A stretch of 64,000 bases of DNA from Tenodera sinensis. Its lineage: Eukaryota > Arthropoda > Insecta > Mantodea > Mantidae. This document shows, in pieces, positions 57,335 to 64,000 of the stretch. The stretch lies in NCBI GenBank assembly GCA_030765045.1, contig CM060964.1, forward strand, positions 313,745,128 through 313,809,127. The letters run 5' to 3'. How positions within the stretch are numbered: the stretch's first letter is position 1; the number at the start of each line of letters is the position of its first letter. Below the pieces are notes generated by a model. It had not been told where the DNA came from and did no database searches. It worked only from the letters and a program-made list of their open reading frames with translations. A program made the translations under genes and the position numbers.

Positions 57335-58069
57335 GTAGATATAAGAAACGCATCTCAGTTTTGCTTTGTGAAACAAACATGCTATGCACATAAAATTTAA
57401 TTTTGGCAACTTTGCTTTAGGAAAAACGATAGCTTACAAAAAGAGAAGGGGAAACCAGCTGTACTATACGATGATATGTTCAACACAAAATACCCCAATG
57501 GCAAGAAATTAAAAAGGACTAAGAATGAGGATAGTATGCAACATAAGAAATTTGCACCCTCTGTATATCTGACATTTTACGACAGCATTAGTTCACACTA
57601 AAATAATACCGGTATCTCAGCTATTAAACATCTCGACTAATGAGCAGTAAATTTTATTCAATTAACTATTTAGTCATGAAATAATTATATGTAAGCTTAT
57701 ATTTAAATTTTTTGTTGTTATTAATTTCCTTATTTCATTTGCTCTTTCTTATGAAAGAAAACACTAAACTGCACTGAACTTTTCAGCTAGAGAGCTAATT
57801 TTATGTACAACACAGTACCAAGTTTTACTAAGGTGTGCCTTTTTCATTTGGAATTATATAAAATCTAACAAAACTAATGCTTCTCTCCTCAAAACTCAGT
57901 CTTGTTGGGATGGGGTCTTATTCTGTGAGCCCATTCAATTGATAACCTAGGTCATGGAACAACTGACAAGAAAAAATGTGATTTGATGCATCCGTACTAC
58001 TTTCTCCACCAATGACAAACACACACATGCCCTTATTTACATAAAAATAATTATACAATCCTGGCTACG

Positions 58070-58140
<71 letters not shown>

Positions 58141-58442
58141 CCTAGAAATTGCTACAATTTAAATAATAAATAATATAAGTTTAGTTACAAACAACATGCG
58201 GGAATTGGTTCCAAATCTAAGAGGTGCTTTTGCAGTGAAAACAAAGAAGAAAAATAAAAACAGCAAACTTTCAAACACGTCTGTTAGATGCACTCACCTT
58301 TGAGAAGCGTCTAAACTTGCAGCATGGAATATTTCGAAGATATCTAAGAGTACAAAAAGAAAGCACACAAATTGCGTATCTTATGAGCTCTTCACCTTTC
58401 TTGCAATATGTTTTTGTCCATCTCGTATGGTTTTCTAGTAAT
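57335..58442. other. No recognisable feature apart from an (AT)n
   Basis: AT-rich sequence. An (AT)n array occupies 58071-58138. Confidence 0.4.
58071..58138. repeat. (AT)n microsatellite
   Basis: About 34 uninterrupted AT units. Confidence 0.97.
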
Positions 58443-58605
58443 AAAAATCTGATCTGTTACACTCATATGAATTTCTCTACTTTGCACAAACTATTCTTAC
58501 AGACGCTTATTCCTCTATCTATTTCATGTTAATCGAAACAAACATTTGCAGAAATTATTTTATTGCTAATTTTCTTATAGGTGCTAGGTGCAGTACGCTT
58601 TAAGC

Positions 58606-58975
58606 CTGTGTTTGGTCTATAGGAAGTGGGATAGGGGGTAAGTCTGTCACATGATCACAACACTGAGGAGGCAAGATACAGTCAACGTAGGAATGTTGTA
58701 GATAAAGTTTCTGCATAACTTACATTCAACATTGTCACCATTTGCAGTAAAATATTCACTCCCTAATTCTTGTACAAGTTCAGCAATACGTTAATATTTT
58801 GATTTTCAAGCTACAGGCATTTCACTGCATACAACTAATGAACACATTCAAGAGACATTGTGCACTGTAGGCAGTGTGTTTTGAGCTGGCAATGTACCCG
58901 CACAATGACGTCACGTTCTGGCTTTGTGGGGGTAACTTGCAAACACCTCATTTGGCGATGGCTGTATAAAGGTTC
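58606..58975. other. About 370-bp unidentified insert in HR1 copy O
   Basis: Foreign sequence lies between CAGTACGCTTTAAGC and TAGTCATATCCTTTAAG, where other copies are continuous. It is GC-richer at its right end, with GACGTCAC at about 58911. I found no inverted repeat, poly-A or coding motif. Confidence 0.5.
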
Positions 58976-60188
58976 GGACCCTAGTCATATCCTTTAAGAG
59001 CTGGTCGCCATGGGATGCTTCTGAAATTCCGTTCTCTTTGAATGACCAAGAGAAAAAGAAAAACTTCACATTTAAGAAAAGTGTAACTATCGGAAAATTC
59101 AAACAAATAACAAGGAATATCTCTGAAACAGTCCAGTCCACTAAATAAATGTATTTGACATAAAGTGCTTTTTTTAACGAAGTCTCCATTTTTGTGCAGT
59201 AAGATGTTGTCTATTTCATACGGTTTACCTATTATACAAAAGTCACCCAGAATGAAGGGATTTCTCTGGCCATTCCCAGAACATTCAAGGTATACGTTTC
59301 CTTTGTAATAAAATATCTTACACATGTGGTACTTTAATTGAAATTCTTACTCATTTTTTATATAACATTGCTTCCGAATGAGAACTCCCCAAGCTATTCC
59401 CAGAAAAATTTAGATACACATACGTATATTTTACTTGTGCAAATTTCTCAAATACATGGCATTTTGTTAAAAATCGTTGATATTTTTGAGAAAATCAAAG
59501 ATATCTAAAACATTTTCATATGGAGAATAGTTTGGGGTCGGAGGATTTGCTTTAAAATCGTGGTGGCGCATCTGTTCAAGGTACTGATCTTAAATACCGA
59601 GTTTATTATTTGTCCATCATTTCGTTTTGAACTTACAGTGTTCATAAACACACGGATACACGCGCGCGCATCTTTTCCTAACAACGCTCTTTTTGGAGCC
59701 AGTGACCTCAAAACGTATATTTCCCTTAAAATCTCGATATCGAACTTTTGGACGGGATGCAATTAGGATTACCTGATGCTCCGTTTTGGGGAGGCAAATA
59801 TACATCTCCGTTTTATACTTGCCCGAAGTGCATAATTCTCCGTTTTTCTCTTTCCTACAAAAACAATATTGAAGCTAAAAAGTTGATTAGAGAAAAATGC
59901 CTGTTTAGCGGCAAGTTAGTTATTTTGAAAATTTGAAATTGAGTTGGTCGTACTGCAAAACAGATGTGATTCGACATGCGGATGTCCAGAAAACTGTCTA
60001 CATCCGGTTTAGCCATTTTTATTTGTGCTTTTTCTCAGGGTGGAAAATATCTGCGGTAATCAAGATAACACTGCGTTAAAATGCGTGAAAATGAAGAGGA
60101 TCTTTCAAAGACTCCCCCGAAGAAGAAATTGAAATCTTCAAAATCACATTACTAGGCGTATTTGAAGATATGGTAAGAACAGTTTGCG

Positions 60189-60323
60189 TGGGTTAAGCCG
60201 GCACCAGATAAACATCGGGCACTTTGTGTTCTACGTAGAAAAGATTTTAATATTTCACATGGTGGACAGTCTGACCCAAAACAGAACCAAAATATAAAGG
60301 CTATAAATAAAAGGAAAAATTGA
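60189..60323 (+). pseudogene. hAT transposase N-terminal zinc-finger remnant
   Basis: The frame reads WVKPAPDKHRALCVLRRKDF then NISHGGQSDPKQN and reaches a stop at 60321. W.KP.....RAFC.LC.K.F.I.HGG.SD.K.H is the BED/C2H2-like DNA-binding segment of one group of hAT transposases. Here the second Cys is Arg (CVLR) and the final His is Asn, so zinc binding is lost. A stop lies just upstream (TAA before EQFAW). Confidence 0.75.
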
Positions 60324-60601
60324 AGCTAGGAAGTGGAAACAAATTATCTGATTTTTTCGTAAATCTTAAAAACAATGACGAGCATAAGATGTGCCAAGTG
60401 GTAGGGGTTTTGTTTAGCATTCCCGGATCTAATGCATTTGCAGAAAGAGCTTTCTCACTAATGAATAACAAGTGTAGTGACACAAGGAACAAATGTTCTG
60501 TAGACTTACTTAAGACTGAACTACAGGTATCAGTAAATTACCAAAGTATGCACTGTGAAGAGTTTTATAAATTTGCAAGCAATGATCTCAAAATGTTATA
60601 A
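60320..60601 (+). pseudogene. hAT transposase C-terminal dimerisation domain
   Basis: 94 open codons to a TAA stop, with no ATG at the start because the upstream frame was lost by deletion. It reads VLFSIPGSNAFAERAFSLMN then NKCSDTRNKCSVDLLKTELQ. This is the signature of the hATC domain (P.SNA..ER.FS.MN...SD.RN....LLK..L), which mediates transposase oligomerisation. It overlaps the zinc-finger frame by a few bases in another phase, marking the internal deletion junction at about 60315-60325. Confidence 0.9.
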
Positions 60602-60783
60602 TGCTTATAACAGGTAAATGGGAAGTATATTTATCATTTCAGGTACAAATAAATTGAGTGTTTTAATTATTAAGTGAAATTTTATTAATGTAATATCCGG
60701 TACGACTTTTTATTTTGGAAAATCTGGTAACCCTAGATGCAATACCTCCTCTGTCTACTAGGGACGTGGTGGAGAAAGTAAAC

Positions 60784-61329
60784 AACTATGATGCGTTACA
60801 TTCATATGGAATTTTAGTCACTACGGTTTGTTTTTATATGGGGAACTCAGGCAAATATGAACAGCGTTGATAATACGAGCATACACGTCTGGAACGTTTC
60901 CCGTAGCAAGTAGGTGCTGCCACCTTGCTCAAGAACAATCAACGTCGTAGAAACTTAGAGGAAGCACTTGGTGATCACAAGATTTTGATCTATACATTTA
61001 TCAAAAGCTACGTTTAAGGCTGACTTACTAAAATATATTTCCTGTATTTCCAAATTTGACTGAGAACAAACACTGTAGAATGCAATTTGATTGTGTTGCC
61101 TATAAACTTTTACTGTGCAAGAAGTAAAGAATTGGGGGGGGGGGGGGGGGGAGATTTGGGAACATCCCAAACATTCCATTCACGGTTCCGGTTCCCCGGC
61201 CTTCCTTGTAAATGGATTTAGTTCTGGAAAGAAGATACTCCAATTTCTAGCGCATGGACGTCAAACACCTGAGATAGCCTAAAAACAGGTCAAATGAATT
61301 AATGTGAAAGTCCACAGTTCGATACCGCA
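60784..61329. other. No recognisable feature apart from a poly-G
   Basis: A run of about 17 G at 61135-61151. The remainder is unassigned. Confidence 0.4.
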
Positions 61330-61395
61330 GTAGCGCTTTGGAAGAGAGCCAGCTTCTAAAACTGAAGTACGCAGGTTCAAATACCGATACTTTCT
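61330..61395 (+). repeat. tRNA-like fragment
   Basis: CAGTAGCGCTTTGGAAGAG and, about 30 bases on, GCAGGTTCAAATACCG look like A- and B-box regions. There is no recognised body, because a TC tract follows directly. Confidence 0.35.
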
Positions 61396-61555
61396 TACTT
61401 TCTCTCTCGCTCTCTCTCTCTCTTCCTCTCTTTCTTTCTTTTTCTCACTCTCTCTCGCTCACTCACTCTCAGTCACTCACTCACTCAGTCACTCACTCAT
61501 TCACTCACTCACTCACTCTTTCTTTCTCTCTCTCTTCCTCTCTCTCTTTCTTTCC
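61396..61555. repeat. Compound (TC)n/(TCAC)n microsatellite
   Basis: TC-rich blocks flank a CACTCACTCAGT tetranucleotide core at 61445-61520. Confidence 0.9.
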
Positions 61556-61755
61556 GAATTATATATACAACGAAGGAGCTTGTTCCAGATGTTCAATGTT
61601 TTACAACATTCGAAAAGTGTGCTATAGAATTATTTAATTAGCTAAGCTCTTTCATTTCCCTACAGGCATAAACCATACATTAATTGTAATTAAATAGCTG
61701 ATCATAAACAAACGCAAGAAAAACAATGTTTTTACGTGTGTAGTACGCTTCATAT

Positions 61756-62375
61756 TGTGACAAAATGACAAAATCAGCCCGGTTACTTTTCTATCACTTT
61801 ATTGTCTTCTTAAATTAATCACAAATACACAGTTTTTTCTCATCGTTAATACAGCCTACAGTCTTTCGTGTTATCACAACTCACAACTGTTTACCTCTCG
61901 TAACCCTGACTCAGTCCTTTCAGTATCTTCCTTCACTTTCTCTGTTCTCATACAATAGCTACGACGATGCAGTCTCTCGACGCTCGTGAAACTCCCGATG
62001 ACCGACGTATCCTTCACGACAACACACACACGCACAACTGTCTCGCACTCACTGACATACTGACCGGCTCTTGTCTGTAACTGTAACTAACTCGCCGCTG
62101 CTTCCTCGCCTTCTTATATAGTGGGTATGACGTCACACGGATCTTTCGCGAACTTTTTCAAACACCCTGGCGGTGACGTAACCAGATTTTTCTCGTAGGC
62201 ACCGGAAAAAAAAGCCCATTTTGTGTAGCCGTTTCGATTGTTAATCACGCGATCGCTTGCGTGAGTAGTGTGAGGAAACTTGACCTTGTGCCTTTGTTTG
62301 CTCGCCGATTTGACATGTGGTGTGAAACAGCTTAGCCCCGTCCGTCCTTTGTTGAGCGCCGAGCCCGTGGTAACA
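61756..62375 (-). mobile_element. Solo LTR (620 bp), 4-bp target duplication
   Basis: On the minus strand it begins TGTTACCACGGGC and ends TTGTCACA, with a short inverted end TGTnAC. ATAT flanks both sides (61752-61755 and 62376-62379). Internally it has TGACGTCA (62127-62134) and a TATA box CTATATAAG (about 62112-62121) in promoter order. AATAAAG near 61797-61803 lies 40 bases from the end, and the TATA-to-polyA spacing fits U3-R-U5. No internal region is attached, so it is the product of recombination between two LTRs. Confidence 0.85.
62112..62134 (-). promoter_or_regulatory. LTR promoter: ATF/CREB palindrome plus TATA box
   Basis: Reading on the minus strand, TGACGTCA is followed about 10 bases later by CTATATAAG and then a GC-rich, likely transcribed region. 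This is a compact and apparently intact promoter within the solo LTR. A second half-site (GGTGACGTAACC) lies about 40 bases upstream. Confidence 0.6.
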
Positions 62376-62639
62376 ATATCATTTCTACTTACACAAGCTT
62401 AGAACTTTAAAAAAAAGTTACATATTAGTCGGTTAGAGTGCTATTAAACTACTTCCATTACTACTACCATCTCTATTCTCTATGATAAGTTTTGAAGCTG
62501 CCGTTATCGCACGTTAATGTGACAGTTTGAAGCTATTTGCTCCAAAAGATGATTTTTTTAAAATTAACGTCCTCCAACGTAATATCATATCGGACGGTGG
62601 ATGAATGGGTGAAATGATGCTCAAATGAGACCGAGGTCC

Positions 62640-62825
62640 ATGGAGCTTTAAGTTACCCGACATTCGTCTTCTCAGGATAAGGGGAAACCTCGAAAAAAAA
62701 AAAAAAAAAAAGAAAAAGAAAGAAAAACTTTACCCTGATAACTTACCTAAGCGAAATTCGAACTTACGACCTTTTGAACGTGAGGCAGACACGCTAACCA
62801 TCACACTACCGAGGCGGGCCCAAAC
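62640..62825 (-). mobile_element. tRNA-derived SINE, family SE
   Basis: On the minus strand: GCCTCGGTAGTGTGATGGTT then AGCGTGTCTGCCTCACGTTC (tRNA-like with A-box TGGTTAGCGTG) and B-box AAGTTCGAATTTC. The body follows towards 62640 and includes a poly-A run on the plus strand (62694-62711). The right end abuts the gag-like relic. Confidence 0.7.
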
Positions 62826-63079
62826 GACGGTGGTTGGTGATGCACAAAGCATACTGCTTATTGGTATTGATGAATTGTTTGGGCGCCAGTGAAGTTTCTA
62901 CCTTCACAATGTCTCGAGTTCTCAGCTGGTTCCCTTGCTTGGTCATTGCCAGATATTCCCGCCATTTCTAAACGAATTTTATCCACAATTCAGAGAAGTC
63001 AGAAGCACCTGATGGCTTTTTCTTCCCAATCCTATACTGTTTTGGTCAACGTTATTCCTGCCTCAAATTTCCCATAGAT

Positions 63080-63960
63080 GCGTTTCTATCCTAGCCACTA
63101 GACCTCGATATCTCTCCCTAACTTCATTATTTCTGTTTTGATGGAAGTGTCCGTTGTCCGAAAGAATTTGAAATTTCTTTTTCGTTTCCCCCATGATTTC
63201 TAGTGTTCATTTCTCGGTTTGTTGCTCTCTAGCGCTAACAATAAATCAATCATGGCTGCGACACTACTGCGTTCAGCTATGATTAAATAATGCTGAAGCG
63301 TCTCCGGGAAATGTCTAGTGACCAGGTTAATTGGTTTATTTCGCTCATAGATGGGTCCAACATTTTTTACTTTCTTGTTGCTTTCATGAAGCAACTTACC
63401 AGGGACTGGTCTGCTCTCATATTGAATTTCCCACTACTTAATTCTAGGTTTTTTCGTAGCTCTTGTTGTCCTACTTCTAATTTATGACTATTATTTTGTC
63501 TCTTCTTCTACGTGTAATTGCTATTCTCTATCAGTTCTAATCTCTGATTGCTATCTTCTAACTTTTCTTCAAACTCTGATTTCTAATTTCTATTTTTTCT
63601 CCTAACCTCTGATTTCTATTTTCTATTTTTTCTTCTAACCTCTGATTTCTACTTTCTATCATTTCTTCTAACCTCCGATTTCAATTTCCAACATTTTCTT
63701 CTAACTTTTGGTTTCTATTTCCTATCTTTTCTTCTAACCTGTGATAGCTCTTTTCTATCTGTTCTAGCTTCTGATTTCCTATTTCTTTCTAAACTTTTTA
63801 ACATCTCCAGAACTAACCCTAGCATATTTCCTTCCATTTCTGAATTATTTCTGAGTTTTCTTACTTTTGCTACTTTCCTGCTCCTGTTCTAAACTATTTG
63901 ATACAGTTCTATTACTTTCTCCTGATCCAGCTACTTTCTCGATCACTTCCTGTCTACTAA
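63080..63960 (-). pseudogene. Gag-like retrotransposon protein, copy 2 (broken, near window end)
   Basis: Minus-strand reading from the window end gives a leader, a repeated coiled coil (63555-63735), a segment SGKFNMRADQSLVSCFMKAT, then INLVTRHFPETLQHYLIIAE and SSVAAMIDLLLALESNK. A stop and frameshift follow, then FHQNRNNEVRERYRGLVARI. The last three blocks match copy 1 at 35.8-36.17 kb almost residue for residue, which fixes the family. The middle part of copy 1 (the A..W region) is absent here, so an internal deletion joins the coiled coil to the C-terminal part. The sequence probably continues to 62890 without recognisable motifs. Confidence 0.75.
63555..63735 (-). repeat. 33-bp tandem repeat encoding an 11-residue coiled-coil unit
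   Basis: About 5-6 units of TTCTAACCTCTGATTTCTAT type. On the minus strand each encodes KIENRNQRLEE or a close variant (EMIESRNQRLE, KIGNRNQKLEE). Spacing of I, N and L fits a hendecad coiled coil. One unit carries a stop. Confidence 0.85.
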
Positions 63961-64000
63961 TTACTACTATTACTGGACCCATAATTTCGGTGTCGATGTT

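Larger units (their letters stand above)
59764..60735 (+). mobile_element. hAT element, internally deleted (972 bp), with 8-bp target duplication
   Basis: GATGCAAT flanks both ends exactly (59756-59763 and 60736-60743). Inverted termini are TAGGATTACCTGATGCTCC at the left and TAGGGTTACCAGATTTTCC on the complement of the right. The 8-bp duplication, TIR style and a hAT C-terminal dimerisation domain in the interior all agree on the hAT superfamily. The catalytic core is missing. It sits inside HR1 copy O. Confidence 0.93.
58443..60783 (-). repeat. HR1 copy O (full length, with two insertions)
   Basis: Reverse HR1 runs from AAAAATCTGATCTGTTACAC to GGTGGAGAAAGTAAAC. One foreign block interrupts it at about 58606-58975, and a hAT element interrupts it at 59764-60735. 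Between them the copy has its own duplication of the TTCCCAGAA...GATATACAT segment. It belongs to the subfamily with GAGCTGGTCGCCATGGGATG (compare 42.55 kb). Confidence 0.82.

Noticed and set aside
58606..58975. SINE or MITE identity for the insert in HR1 copy O
   Set aside because: No A/B boxes, no inverted ends and no clear target duplication, so only an unidentified insert is reported.

Overview
The window is eukaryotic, AT-rich and almost entirely repetitive. It looks like intergenic sequence from a large insect genome. The evidence is tRNA-derived SINEs with polymerase III boxes, mariner and hAT DNA transposons, Jockey-, I- and CR1-like LINE fragments, gypsy-like LTR remnants, very long microsatellites and a nuclear copy of a mitochondrial gene. 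A polyneopteran (orthopteroid) source is my guess from the SINE style and cannot be settled here. I found no host protein-coding gene, rRNA, functional tRNA or CRISPR array that I would defend. Most open frames over 60 codons are chance frames or lie inside microsatellites.

Layout. The dominant component is one dispersed family of about 0.9-1.1 kb (working name HR1), with some 15 full or partial copies in both orientations. Its ends are recognisable: AATCTGATGTG at one end and, at the other, a palindrome built on ACTTTCTCTACTACG. It carries two unstable internal spots, one a CA/GT/TC microsatellite and one a poly-T tract. HR1 copies have been used as landing sites. A 1186-bp mariner (1746-2931), a small MITE (11552-11745), a CR1-like LINE end with a tetranucleotide tail (17057-17872) and a 972-bp hAT (59764-60735) all sit inside HR1 copies.

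From 5.3 to 15.4 kb there is a TIR element, SINEs and a compound trinucleotide repeat. From 21.0 to 22.8 kb lies a decayed LTR element with a coiled-coil gag-like region. A 652-bp internally deleted mariner with long TIRs is at 28.96-29.61 kb. From 31.4 to 36.2 kb there is a cluster: a Jockey-like LINE on the minus strand meets an I-like LINE with RNase H on the plus strand head to head, followed by a gag-like frame. The 37.4-39.2 kb region holds a 258-bp (AAT)n and a 204-bp (ATT)n in inverted arrangement next to a LINE endonuclease remnant.

From 47 to 52 kb there is a 205-bp (GAGT)n, a 251-bp MITE and a chimeric 182-bp insertion that includes 90 bp of mitochondrial ATP6. From 56 to 57.3 kb there is a gypsy integrase tail with a SINE inserted in it (16-bp target duplication) and a probable 3' LTR. 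The last 2.3 kb holds a 620-bp solo LTR, a tRNA-derived SINE and a second copy of the gag-like gene, with a 33-bp repeat that encodes an 11-residue coiled-coil unit.

Nothing here works together as a pathway. The biological content is a record of nested transposition. Every transposase, reverse transcriptase and gag frame seen is broken by stops, frameshifts or deletions, so the autonomous partners must be elsewhere.
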